Assembly (NCBI GenBank): GCA_963669155.1
Contig: OZ022593.1
Location: 12,658,296 to 12,722,295 of the forward strand
DNA: 64,000 nt
From: Arbacia lixula
Taxonomy: Eukaryota > Echinodermata > Echinoidea > Arbacioida > Arbaciidae
Direction of reading: 5' to 3'
Below the pieces are notes generated by a model that did not search any database, had not been told where the DNA came from, and saw nothing but the letters and a program-made list of their open reading frames with translations. The position numbers and the translations under genes were made by a program. This document shows, piece after piece, positions 19,753 to 32,650 of the stretch (position 1 is the stretch's first letter; every line of letters starts with the position of its first letter).

Positions 19753-19939
19753 CTGATTTGTTCGAGGTGTGGTCCAAAGTTGGCGAATGAACGTGCTGGC
19801 TCCGCGAGTGAGGGGGTACGTCGATAGAACGCTGGGCCGCTACGCTCCCGATGCCAGCAGACACGCGTGCCGACTCCGTGGCCACCAAATCCTCCAACGT
19901 CGAGAGTGGGCCGTGCCCATGCCCGTGTATCGCATTCAT
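19753..19939 (-). CDS. pitx: Pitx transcription factor, first coding exon (N-terminus)
   Basis: Minus-strand exon with ATG at 19939-19937 encoding 62 residues plus one base: MNAIHGHGHG..., a Ser/Thr/Val-rich region and an HSRSQHVHSPTLDHTSNKS tail. The start is supported by a purine at -3 (aacATG) and by an in-frame TAA only 12 bases upstream. The donor CAG followed by GTGAG is at 19752-19748. The left-over base is G (phase 1), which joins GT at 6045 to give Gly and continues in frame into the Asp-rich linker and homeodomain. The N-terminus of Pitx proteins is poorly conserved, so identity rests on the in-frame join, orientation, coding composition and the CpG-rich upstream region rather than on a motif. 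The His-Gly run is a local oddity. Additional 5' non-coding exons or alternative N-terminal exons, as in vertebrate Pitx2, cannot be excluded. Confidence 0.82.
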
Positions 19940-20860
19940 GTTCCTTGATTAATTGCTCTCGTTAATTAGACAAAGAAAGCTCAACGCCGGGGACAGAGGG
20001 ATGAGATAAGAAGACGGCTGAGATCTTCAAGTGTGTGATTCTACGCGAGGAAGATATATTAGATGAGGATTTGACCCCTAGATTTACCTCATGTGTCACC
20101 GAGCGGTAGCTAGTTTTTCTCCCGTTTTTTTCTCTCTTGACGCGGTCGGTGTAAATCCCTCAGATTGTGCGTCAATCGCTGGGAGGGGTGAAGGGGGAAA
20201 CTCACGGCGGAGGCGACCGGTGGCAGCGCGCTGACTCAAGAGGTGAGACGGGCGCTAAGCTGCATTGAGTGGATCAGCGATGAGGATCAGACGGGATAGC
20301 GGCGGGTTAGCGAGTCGTGAGCTACCGCTAGACGATGAGAGTTAAAAAACCGAGAAGGGGTAAAAAATCGATATTTGTGAGGGGGAAAAGAGGTCCGTCG
20401 CTGGCCGAATCACAGACTCTCGGGGAAGTTTACACTTTCACTTCAAGGTATCGTGCTCACACCTTGCGTATCCGTCTTGGTGATCAAGATAGAGTCTCAA
20501 GAAAAAAATGAGGTAGCGGAAAACAAATATCGGCGCTCATTTATTGTGAGCTAGTTGGCACACGGCTTAGCTGGTAATACATTGCCGGCACGGGATCAGG
20601 CAACTAAAGAAAGACGGGCCTATAATTTGAGGTGGTTCGGCTATCAATGAAAAAACGAAGAATGTTCTTTTCCCCGTCGGTGTCATCCCCTCTCGCCTTT
20701 TGCACTCTTTCCTAAGCCCCTCTACGCCGATTGGTAGAACCACTCAACCGGGGCACTCATTCATGACGTCACACAGTCGACACTGTTGTGAGCGAGTTTG
20801 GGGGATTTAGTATGCACACCGTCAACGCGGTGCGAGTTCGGCCCGGTCTGCTCGAGTTGA
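19940..20860 (-). promoter_or_regulatory. pitx: Presumptive Pitx 5' leader and promoter region
   Basis: The region upstream of the Pitx ATG (minus strand) is distinctly GC- and CpG-richer than the surrounding 30 kb and free of simple repeats. It contains a perfect CRE-type palindrome TGACGTCA at 20764-20771. An A/T-rich 'ctataatttgagg' at about 20619-20631 could be a TATA-like element, but no transcription start can be fixed. The call rests on position and composition. Confidence 0.45.
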
Positions 20861-22408
20861 GGGCTCATGGGTGCATATATGCCGCCAGGGTGGGGGTGGG
20901 GTGAAGCCAGAGTGGGGGAGGGGTACGGTTGCAACTAGAGGGGAACCTTGACACATGCACTAATACAAAACAAATCCACATAATGATATACAACACAGGG
21001 ATAACGCTCAAGAAATCATGGCTTAGAGTATAACTGAGAAGTGAGGATAAAGGTTCATTTTCAACCATGTACAACACGGCTTTGGCTAATGTTGTTCCAT
21101 TGAGCCATTGATGTACAAATACTAAATATAAACCATGAGTTTCCTCACGCCTAGCATTCCTTACACGTTCTACGTCTCCAATGATTCGAATCAATTTCAC
21201 AACAACTCATCTTTCCCGGTATGCATAATGAAAACTATATTATTGAAAATTAATATTCATGAGTGTTTTCAGGAGAGAGAGAGATTACTTTATATTCTGA
21301 ACTTCGGAGTCAACTTCCCTTTACACGCTAGGGTTCCTACACAATTGAAATTAGCTAAATGTAATGAAATTCCTGCACATCACGCAACTGTGTTCAAAAA
21401 TGTTGGCAATTCAAAATCATGCAAACTGAAATCAAACTTACAAGTCAGGACCCTTTTTTTCTGGTAACGCGCGTGTTGAAACCGGAACAATGATATGAAC
21501 AAGTATGCCTTGTTATTGTGTATAGGGATTGTAGTTACAATTTTGAAAATTATGTCACATTCACAATGATAATGTCGTTTCAATTTGCTGTGCTTGCAAT
21601 GCTATGGAACTACTGATCACCCATTTCATACTGCGAATCCTCCGCAAAACAATTAAAAGGTGGAACATTTAACGACTACAGTTATGATAATCTTACGAGA
21701 TCTTCAATTTACGTCCAAATACAAGCTCGACTTGATTGCGCTGGATTCGACAATACTCCGGAGTCATAAAGTCATAAGGTATACAGCAGTTGGCATGGCG
21801 AATAGTAGTTGGGCTACTTTAAACTATTTCCCTTTTCACGATGAATATCGTGGGGCTTTAAAGTCCGCAATTACCATCTTGGAGCCTTTCAAACCCTCAA
21901 AGTATACTCATTATTTTTTTTCAACAATATTTTTCCTTTCCATATACTTCATCTTCATCCATAAATACACTTTTAACATGACCACTACCCATGGTTAGAT
22001 TCGATGAAAGGACTACTGAAAGCACTAACACTTGCTTCACCATTGGTGCTTTATTACACGAATAATATACCAAATACCATAAAGTAGCAGTTTATCTGGC
22101 ACTCAAACTGTGTGTTGAATCTATGCTACCGTTGAATCGTTTCAAGTAGACGTGGCTACGTTGTTACCACCGAAGCTGATTTGTACATTATTTCTATTAC
22201 ATCATTGTATATATTTACCTTCTTTCAATAATTATTGCTGTCTTTTAATATTACTATTACTACTGCTACTATATAAATTTCTACTTAACTACAGTCACTT
22301 TCACAACCACGACTTCTGATACTAACACATTATACTCCTACTATGTTCACCCTATTACCAACCACTTTCGTTTTTGTTAGCGCTACCAACTCGGAGTGGA
22401 CTTCTTCA

Positions 22409-22416
22409 TGTGTATG

Positions 22417-22448
<32 letters not shown>

Positions 22449-22467
22449 CGTCAGAGAGAGAGAGAGG

Positions 22468-22564
<97 letters not shown>
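22409..22564. repeat. Compound (TG)n-(AG)n microsatellite
   Basis: (TG)n at 22409-22448 is followed directly by (AG)n to 22564, with rare G or A insertions. Frames through it on both strands encode repetitive peptides and are not genes. Confidence 0.97.
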
Positions 22565-22786
22565 CACAAAATAAAATAAAGAAATAGAAATACAGAGTGG
22601 TGCATCGTACCTTATCCTCTTGTACCAAACTGATACAATATAATTATCTTTATCACTTTGTTTCTAGGAAACGCTTTTGAAAACGAGCTTCTTTCAGTAT
22701 TCTTCCTTTTGTGAACAATAATAATGGTATTACTATTATTAAACAGGCGCGTGTGTTCTTGTGTCCTGGGTGGTATTTAATGTAAG

Positions 22787-22788
<2 letters not shown>

Positions 22789-22822
<34 letters not shown>
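22789..22822. repeat. (TG)n microsatellite
   Basis: Uninterrupted TG dinucleotides of about 34 bases. Confidence 0.95.
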
Positions 22823-22823
<1 letters not shown>

Positions 22824-23519
22824 TGTGGATGTATGTGTGTGTCCGTGTATATATAAAAATGTATCAATTTAAATATGTATCTGTGTCACAGTATTATAAC
22901 GCTGAGTGCGAAAGTAATACTAAAGTCGTATGCTCTTCACCATATTAGCTCCCCCCCCCCACCTCTCACTATACACATGCACACACTTTACACAGTCATT
23001 GTATTCGAACAGAAATGAGAACAAAATGCAACTAGGAATATAAATCTGTAAATCGGTAATTATGGTTATGAAATATATGCTACTTGTAGTGTTCTCAGGC
23101 AGAAAAATGCATGCACTTCCTGTTTTCCCCTTTTTAATGTGGTGCCATCGAATGTTGTTTCTACAAGCCCCATTTCAACGCTTACAAAAGTCCTGAACGT
23201 TGGGGGCGCTAGACCAAATATGACTGAAATACAGTTGCAATTAACATTGTTTAATTTTGAAAAGATCTGGAATGACCTGTGTAGGCTTGTTACACGCATC
23301 CCGAGCCTATTGAGATAGGTCTAGTTTAAGAATTCAATGCATCAATAATTGTCAAATTCTAACTAAGATTGTCATATTTCTGAAACTCATAAAGAATGGT
23401 CATAACAACCATCCATCCAAACATTTTGATTTTTTTCACACCCATCCCGTCTGAATTTCCTTTTGTCTTTGTAAAACTCCAGACCTTATATTTTCCCTTT
23501 TAATTCTCTTTTTGTTTTG

Positions 23520-24128
<609 letters not shown>

Positions 24129-25221
24129 CCCACCCCCTCACCTCCTTTTCTAACCCTGTTATCACGAAAAATACTCGCTTTCCTTTAATTCATATTTACT
24201 TCATTCTCCTCTCTAGTCATGTGCTTCCACCATCAAAACACCACAACATACTACTGAATATATTATACCCCAACGTCAAAACAACATTAAGGTTGATATA
24301 ACACACCATGGAAGCAGTTTTTTCTCCAAAAGTGGTTAAAAAGAAGAAAAACAAAACAGCACCACCGTCCTCCCGTTCGGCTTAATCTCCCCGATTATCG
24401 TCATTATGGCGATTAATCCTTTCATCTTTGTCCCTGGCTGCAGACAACAATCCATTAAAGTTTTTAACATGTCTAACTTCACTTCAACAGTGCCCCCCAA
24501 ATCGTGGGTGGTTTATACCCAAACCCCCATTATTCTCCAACCTCCAACTTACAATAACCACTTTCCTCTTCACGCTCAATTGATGTATTTTCCCGCGAGT
24601 AACACACGCGTAAGCCATAGACGAGCGTTATCTCTGGTAGGCAGAGGGTTAATATATATTTAACACGAAGGGATATGGAAGACTGCAGACAGTCTGTCAA
24701 GGAAACATGTGCGACATAAAACACGAGCGCACAAAAAAATAACTTGTGGTTTGTTTCGTATTTTTCGTCTTGAAAGTGCGTTTTTTTTTCTATTTTGTTT
24801 GACTTGCCCTAGAAACATGCATTGGTAGAATTAGTCTGCTTCTCATCGGTCAGATACGCAATGTCGGCCTTAAACATTATACAAAAACAGTGAATTATTT
24901 TGGCCTCGTTCGGCTGCTTGACTTACGTCTTTTACATAAAAGTTGGCTTACCTTCTTCGCTGCCGTTCAAACTGCTGCTTCTTTTTATTTTGTGTGAAGT
25001 ACTAGTGCGAGAAATAAACATTTGTATAAAAGGTGTCAATATAATAGGAACAGAGGGTAAAATACCCAAGGCAGATTGAAGGAGAAGGCAAAATATATTC
25101 CCTATCTTTGTTGTTTCATACTCTGTACAAATTACATAACAACATTTAATTAAATCACAACAAAATCACAACGTTTCGATTGACCCATATTTTAATTTCT
25201 GATCATAGTGAAAGGAGGTAA

Positions 25222-26345
25222 CCCCCCCCCTACTTACCTCCTACCGCTTCGCCCCCCCCCCCCCCCCGCCTCTTCCCCTTTGCAGTGCGCAATCGAGAAA
25301 ACCTGGAGCGCGAGAGAGCCAGAACACATTGGCATATTTATTCATGAAGGAGGGGAGGGCAGACTCGAAGGGATTTCGATCTAAAGAGCATTTTAATGAT
25401 GCTACTCTTCAGTTTTACCACTGTCATTTCGCTGCTTCCCCTGTGGACGTGTAATTCTACCGCGCTCGAGGCCCGGAGGGGGTGCCGCGTTTCCTCGGGA
25501 TGCTCCAACACGCCATAGCAATACCGCCCTCTTCGGCATAAGGCATCATGTCACTGATTGTTCAAAATCGATTTAATAATTGATATGTGTATGCATTGGG
25601 AGATATTCTGCATATTGAGAAAATATCAAACGCCATGAATGAGTATGCATTATATGAGCGAGCTTTCAAGAGGTCAGATTTGATATTACAAATACAATGA
25701 CTTAGTACGTTTATGCGATTTTGTCGGAAATGCTTGATATCATGACATACTGCCTTTAGCAATTATTTAGAGCGGATGGAAAGTGAACCCGAAAAATGCA
25801 TGCAGCAACCATTTGAAGCAGGTACCAAACGGCGCGGATTTCGTGTTTAAATACATCCGGGAGGATTTGTGGCCATTATCGTTTGAAATTGAAAGTAAAT
25901 ATGCCACCCATTAATTGGGGCTTATGGCGCGCGAGCGCTGGACACGACCAGTGCGTGAAAACGTAAACTCGCATCGTCGAGATCGTCTGCGCATACCGGG
26001 AGCGGAGACTTCGTGCCTCTCCGCGGGGAATAGACACGGCAGCTCGCCGGTTCGGTCGCGGGGTCCTCCGGGAGCGCGCGGGACAGGGATTTCATCCCGA
26101 AACGCCTCTTGCTATTTTATTGATCGGGGTGTTGTGATACAAGGTAGAATAATAAGCGGTGATGTATCGCTCTTAGCCGGTCCAATGATCAAAAAGCGAC
26201 TCCGGGTAATAGAGCTATGGTCGAGTGCTCTAATAACCATAATAATTGAGCTGTCAAAATGTGTGCTCACTGCCGCGGCTTCAAATTTTCAGGACAAGTG
26301 CGCTTTTTACCCGTTATTACGTTTACTTCTGGATGAACATTAGAC
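25222..26345. other. Unique, CpG-rich block: candidate control element or alternative exon
   Basis: After two poly-C runs (25222-25231 and 25252-25267) comes about 1.1 kb of complex repeat-free sequence. The 3' half (25900-26150) is CpG-rich. Several ATGCAT-type octamer-like motifs lie at 25590-25810, and a near-palindromic 'cccattaattgggg' lies at about 25907-25920. A + strand frame from ATG 25924 to 26343 encodes 139 residues without any motif I recognise and without low complexity. It might be chance in GC-rich DNA. Lying about 6 kb upstream of the Pitx start, a distal enhancer or alternative promoter is a fair guess. Confidence 0.3.
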
Positions 26346-26384
26346 ATGTTAGGCGGCTACATGTACGCACCACCAGATGCCAGT

Positions 26385-26722
26385 TCTTTTTTTTCTTCTT
26401 CTTCTCCTCCTTATCTCCCTATTCTTCTTCTCCTTCTTATTCTTCTTCGTCCCCATTTTCATCATCACTTTCTTCTTCGTCTTCTTTTTTTTTTTTTTTC
26501 CTTCTTCTTCTTCTTCTTCTTCTTCTTCTTCTTCTTCTTCTTCTTCTTCTTCTCCTTCTTCTTCTTCTTCTCTTCTTCTTCTTCTTCTTCTTCTTCTTCT
26601 TCTTCTTCTTCTTCTTCTTCTTCTTCTTCTTCTTCTTCTTCTTCTTCTTCTACTTCTTCTTCTTCTTCTCCTTCCTCTCCTTCTTGTACTTATGGTTCTT
26701 TACCTTCTTTTTCTTCTCCCTC
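26385..26722. repeat. Long (CTT)n / (GAA)n tract
   Basis: About 335 bases are almost pure pyrimidine on the + strand, mainly CTT triplets with CTC and poly-T interruptions. The three + strand frames translate as poly-Ser, poly-Leu and poly-Phe and are not genes. Confidence 0.97.
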
Positions 26723-27179
26723 TTCAAAATAGTCTAATTATTTGAAATTATGTCATCCCCTCCTTCTGCTTCGTTATTTCGCAAAGTTCGAGGGAAAAAA
26801 AAACAGGAGAGATCATTTCCGTTCCTATGTTTACTTAGGAGGGGATCTCGCCACCTTCATTTGTTCTTCTCTAGCGATGATCCAAGGATAGCCCTGGGTA
26901 GTTGATTCACACACCGTGGTGTTTACATCGTGTATACATCTATCTCATCCGGGTTATCATACAGATGTCTTCAATGAGACAATGCGAACGCGTATTATCT
27001 CGTCAATCGCTGTTATACCTGATTGATTGATAATTATTTGTTTACCCTTATTTCTGACCATAGTTCATGACAGAATCAAAGTCATGTCTACAATCAAGGA
27101 AAGCATAGACATGATTATAAGTCAGAATGATTGATAATCATTAGTTCTGTTTACACTTTCCCCATTTTTGTTTGCTTTA

Positions 27180-27507
27180 GCCCCCCCACCCCCTCCCCGT
27201 GTCTTTAATGATTGGTGTTATGGTTGTAAGGGGGGCGGAGGGAGGGGAGGGGTGTCTTTGTTCACTTCTTGTAGTAATCATTGTTTACATCCTGTCTTAA
27301 TCTTCTCATTGCTGCTATTTCTCCTTGTTTCTATATGATCTTAACATATGCCCCATGACACTAATGCATTCAGCAAAGCGCCACGCTGAGGCAGTGGCCT
27401 AGATAGGTCTTCTGATCTGGGGGAGAGGGCGCGGGGAAAGAATGGGGTGGGGGGGGGGGGGGGGCAACTGCGAGGGGTTAGAGGGGATGCTCCCCCCCCC
27501 CCCCCGC
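27180..27507. repeat. Paired poly-C and poly-G runs
   Basis: C-rich 27180-27198 is matched by G-rich 27229-27252. A run of 16 G at 27449-27464 is matched by a run of 14 C at 27492-27505. Each pair is self-complementary. Confidence 0.85.
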
Positions 27508-27961
27508 CGTAGAGAGATTTTGTATTTTCGACCTGTTAGAGAGTTCCTGTCGTGCATTTAAAATGGATTTATCTCATGTAATAAACACACCCCAAAAGTT
27601 TAGAATATCCTAATTAAGTTCACATCGGTCCATATTATTACAATTTCTGTCCGTCTCATATGATGTCGGCTCAAAACTTAACGTCACATATGTATGAACA
27701 AGGGATGTCTCTAATAACGTGGTATTTTCAATTTGTAGCTAGGCGCTTCCGAAGACATGCATCAAAGTTTATTATTTTATCACGAACAATAGAATTCCTT
27801 TTGAGATCCACTCCCAGTCATTTACATATTTTCTCTCTCAAAGTAAAAATTAAAAAATATGATTTTAAACGTTTTAAAACTTGGACATCACTGCTTTGTT
27901 TATTGATAATACAGTAAAAATATCTCCATATAATGTTTATTAATAACACTAACACTGAAAA

Positions 27962-27963
27962 GC

Positions 27964-27991
<28 letters not shown>
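27962..27991. repeat. (TG)n microsatellite
   Basis: TG dinucleotide repeat of about 30 bases. Confidence 0.95.
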
Positions 27992-27996
<5 letters not shown>

Positions 27997-28059
27997 TCTG
28001 TATGAAGAGATGCACTGAGGCATCAAAACAGCCCCATCACCCAAAATTAAATGCAATGA

Positions 28060-28300
28060 ATAACTGAGGCAATATCACAGCCAAATTCGGCCCTGCAAAT
28101 TGCCAAGCGGCAGGCGTATTTTCATATCGATGAGTTAAATGAAGGTCCCAGATTGATCGGCGACAATTGAATCGGGAGACGACGGGGTTGTTTCATAAAG
28201 GAAATGCCACTTCCTTCCGTTATTACGATATTCATGAAACACCCGTGCGATGCACTATGGGATGCGTGATTGGCACTGTTTGAAATTGGCGCAGGGTGTA
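28060..28300. other. Complex unique block, candidate conserved non-coding element
   Basis: Repeat-free sequence with mixed composition and AT-rich homeodomain-like words ('attgatcgg', 'gatgagttaaatg'), no frame with splice context and no resemblance to the repeats around it. The claim is based only on texture and on position upstream of Pitx. Confidence 0.15.
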
Positions 28301-28639
28301 TGGGAAAGCGTGACAGATATATTTACCGAAACGAAAGAGTGAGCGGCATTATAAATGCAATGGCAGCTTGGTGTGGAAGAGAAACGATTTCTATGAAAAT
28401 TGCAGTGACAAATCAAAGTCCGCATACGTTTACTAACATTCTACGCACTATTGTAAAACAGAATACCATACGACAAAACCTGTATTTTATTGAAAAGGCT
28501 TTCTGGGGTAATTTCAATTTTGAAAGGAAATTTATAAGCAAATGCACTCAGTAGTGGTAAAGATAGCGTGCCCCATCCTGTAAAGGAATAAGTAGTAATA
28601 GTACACGTCTACTATCAGGCCTAATACTATTACTGATAC

Positions 28640-28640
28640 G

Positions 28641-28698
<58 letters not shown>

Positions 28699-28743
28699 CT
28701 TATACTACTACTACTACCACCACTACTACTTATATTACTACTG

Positions 28744-28837
<94 letters not shown>

Positions 28838-28870
28838 CACTGCTACTACTAGTACTATTACTACTTCTAC
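28640..28870. repeat. (ACT)n trinucleotide repeat
   Basis: About 230 bases of CTA/ACT triplets with few interruptions. It is the reverse complement of the (AGT)n arrays at 39-43 kb. Confidence 0.97.
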
Positions 28871-28979
28871 TATTACTCTCAATTTTGCTTCTGCTGCTTG
28901 TACCAATACTACTGATACTTTAGATAATAATAATAATAATGCGTTAATAAACCTAATATAGCCAGATCAGCGTTAACAC

Positions 28980-29470
28980 TGCTTTCCATACCGGTCATGC
29001 ATTGTCATGAATGTAGCGACCCTTTAACATTATAATGATATCGTTGGAAAACGCACTGTGACAAAATGTGAACGGCTGATTTATCGCTTTGCTCAATAAT
29101 CTTTTGAATGCGTCTTTAACACTTTGCGTGCCAGATTAATTGATCTTCCATCGGTTTGAATCTATTACCTGTGTATGAATATCCCAGTGGCCAACACAGG
29201 GTTAATAGCGTCCCTTTTCAGTGCCAGGCTCAAACAGTGCATTGACCTCTCTCAGAACGTGTTCACGCCATCTGAATTTATGTGCGGCCTGGTGAATATG
29301 AATGTTAATTGCTGCTTTAAAATTGCGTTTCAGTCATAGATAAGTGTGCACGGTGCTGAGGTATACGGCTGCAGCACTGAATTGAATATGTCATTTGATC
29401 AATCCTTTGACCAACTTCCGTGCTCAATTTCCAATAGGAAATTGTGCCAAATGCACTGGTAATTTAGAAT
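28980..29470. other. Complex unique block, candidate conserved non-coding element
   Basis: About 490 bases without repeats. Features include TTAAT/ATTAA words, 'gtgaatatgaatgttaatt' at about 29290-29308 and 'caaatgcactggtaattta' near 29447, and no supported coding frame. The look is that of developmental non-coding DNA, but only alignment could show conservation. Confidence 0.2.
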
Positions 29471-30884
29471 TTAATAGTCCGTCTGAGAAAAGCAGTCGTT
29501 TTTGTTTCTTTGGAGGGAAAGCAGAGTTCCATTTTTGATCGAATTGTTTAAGTTCATACAATCTTTTTCGTAAGAAAAGACAAAGACATTTCCACTTACA
29601 TTTGTGTCAATGAAATAAAGGTAAATTAACGTGAATAAAGATAGATTAAGGCATTTATTTATCATGTACACAAAGCTGCCCGGTCCGACTTCTAATTTTA
29701 CTACAATGTGCCATGAAAATAATCGACTTTGCACTCGAATGCCCAAATTTTATGTCAGGTCATGAAAACACATTTTGAATTGTTTCAAATTGTCACATAC
29801 ATGTTTTATTCGAGCCTTGAAGATATAACGGATTTCAAAATGGCAAGCAATGCATTCAACGTGTAGAGGTGAATTCTATCATTGTTTCCGCGACACATCG
29901 TTTGCAGCTAAGAAACGTAGATGGCGGTAGTCTGTTTCATTTGTCGGGTAGCCATTGGATACGGCTTGTTCGTGCTCCTTACACGTCAATGCCCGGAGAT
30001 TTAGTGCGCTAATCGCGTTGCACAGCTGCATACCTTGCCGTTACAGTACAATATACGAGTTTCATCACAATATTTGATAAATAACCGTATGCTTGCCAGC
30101 TACAATGACTGCGCGACAAAACAAGCATTAATCATACATCATATCCTGTCAGTCAGTCATAGACAAAGGAAAGGCAAATCTACCAAGCAATTACACGGAC
30201 CAAATCTGTCCAGACTTCCTTAGAAAAAGCACTATCCTTAGAAGAAGCAACATAAAATATTACAAATGACAGCACACACGTATGAATCGGATGAATGCTT
30301 ACTGTATGTAATTCCGTCATATGTATCACGCGTGTGATGTATAAAGACAAAAAGAACAATGGAAAAATTTATGAGTAATTCCTCTAATGACTATTTGGGC
30401 AAATTGGCAAACCCTTTCAAAATATGTGCAGTAGGGTTTCCTCAAATTGGCACAACATTGCTTGATATGGTTACTTCCAACATTATGTAAACTGTTATTA
30501 CTTATGATGATTTTCATTGAAAGAATGAGAACAATTGATAACAAATAGTGTTGTGAGTGAGGTTCCCATTTTACCCTAAAAAGGTCATAATTGTGAAAGG
30601 ATAATTAAACTTGTGTACTAGTATTGAAGAAAAATGATTACACAAAGTGATATGTGATTAAGTAGTGGTCTTATTCTTATTTACGTGGTGATGGCATGGC
30701 TAGACTACATCATTCAGAACGGCAGATGGCGCTCAGCTATTCTATCTGTCGTTTGCATTCCAGGAATAATAGGAGAAATGGCGACGGAAATTTACATTAA
30801 CATGGATGTGGGTAAAGATAAAAGAGTCAGTACAAAATGAGAAATAGAAGTTGAGTTATAAAGACATAGGTAGACAGGCGCATG

Positions 30885-30951
30885 AAGAGAGCGGGAGAGA
30901 GAGACAGAGAGAGAGAGTAGGAGAGACAGAAAGAAAGAAAGAGAGAGAGAG

Positions 30952-31001
<50 letters not shown>

Positions 31002-31015
31002 AAAAAAAGAGGCAG
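30885..31015. repeat. (GA)n microsatellite
   Basis: GAGAGACAGA-type sequence grading into perfect (GA)n at 30953-30998. The frames through it are repetitive. Confidence 0.95.
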
Positions 31016-31512
31016 AGCGAGACATACTTCTGGACAAGTATAAGGTGGACTGTATTGGCAAAGTCATACACAGACATTGAATGGTAAATGCACGGTGACA
31101 CCATGGACCTTCAACGGTGACACCATCTATTCATAAGAAATCAGATACAACGCTCACGAAAGCTCATAGCGCTCCTACAACATACTAATAATTGCAAAAT
31201 TTCACCGGAATGGTCCCGTGTATGTGCAAACGAAATGTATTCAATAGACATTTTTTAGATAAAGGGGCAAAAGAAAAAAATTGAGAAAGAAAATCTCAAA
31301 GCGAAAGACAAAGTGAGGAATGATGAAAGACTTGTAAATTGCATATTCTCGAATTAACCCTTACATTACCAGACCATGAAAATCACATTGGCTTGCTACA
31401 CATCTTCATGCCAATGCTATGAGGGTTATATTAAGGGTATAAAGGAAATTTACCAGGAGAGATTACAAGAGTACATCAACCCACGATGTCTTTGTACTCG
31501 TAACATGCCCAC

Positions 31513-31536
31513 TTTTTTTTTTTTTTTTTTTTTTTT
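31513..31536. repeat. Poly-T run
   Basis: A run of 24 T residues on the + strand, read as a poly-A run on the minus strand. No adjacent element with a retrotransposon structure was seen. Confidence 0.9.
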
Positions 31537-31739
31537 ACAAAAAAAATGCCTAAACGGCTAAAATTGTATGGCAATACTAACAATGATGTATATAGATATG
31601 ATGAAAACAGATTTATACACATAAACTGTACAGGACTATTTTTGTAGGCAATATTGTAACTTTTCAGTATTACCAGAGCGCCCTCTAGGGGCGGAATACA
31701 TTTGGCAGGTTAATGTCGTCTAGCCTATACTGATTCTAC

Positions 31740-32395
31740 GGGGAAAGGAGAGGGAATGAAAAGATGGGAGAGAAGAGAACTAAAACGTGGGGGAGAGAAA
31801 GAGAAAGAGAGAAAGAGAAAGATATATATATATATAGAGAGAGAGGGACACAGAGAGAAAGAGAGAGAGAGAGAGAGAGGGAGAGGGAGAGAGGGAGAGA
31901 GAGAGCTATAGAGAGAGAGAAAAAAAGGAAGAAAGAAAAGGAGAAGAAATAAAAGAAGAAAATACGTTTAGTCCTACTATTAATACTGATACAATGACGA
32001 TTAAAAGGAATTACAAGAGAAGCAGTTTAAGGAGAAGAAGCAAGAAGTACGAGGATGAGAACAAAGGTAAAAGAAAAAAAAACGAGAAGCGAAGCGGCGA
32101 AAAAAAGAAAAAAAGAAAATTGGAAAAAGATATACAGCAGAGAAATTGAGAAAGAGAGGCAGAGAATGAAACAAAGAAAGAGGGAGGGAAAGAAAGAGAG
32201 ATAGAAGAATCTTAAGTGGAAAGAGACGGAGAAGGACAAAATGCAGAGTGAGGATAAAGCGAACAACACGCGGTTGGATTGTGAAGAATTCCAAGAAACT
32301 TTGGAAAGTCGGAGAAAGAAAACTAACAATCGAGATGGGTAGAAATAGGAACAAGAGATAAAACGATCAAAACGAAGAAAGTGAGCGAGAGAGAG

Positions 32396-32443
<48 letters not shown>

Positions 32444-32497
32444 ATTAGAAAGAGTGTCAGATAGATAGATAGATAGACAGATAGACAGAGAGAGAGA

Positions 32498-32554
<57 letters not shown>

Positions 32555-32650
32555 GGGGGGCAGAGAGACAAAGAGAAAGAAGGAGAGATATAGAGAGACA
32601 ATGAGAGAATGAGAGACGGGAAAGCCAAGAGATTAATGGAAGGGGTGGAA
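31740..32650. repeat. 900-bp nearly all-purine block
   Basis: From 31740 to 32650 the + strand is overwhelmingly A and G, including (GA)n at 31855-31918, 32400-32438 and 32484-32550, a (TAGA)n stretch near 32459-32485 and a G run at 32553-32560. Minus-strand frames of up to 118 codons are Ser/Leu/Phe low complexity. Confidence 0.95.
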
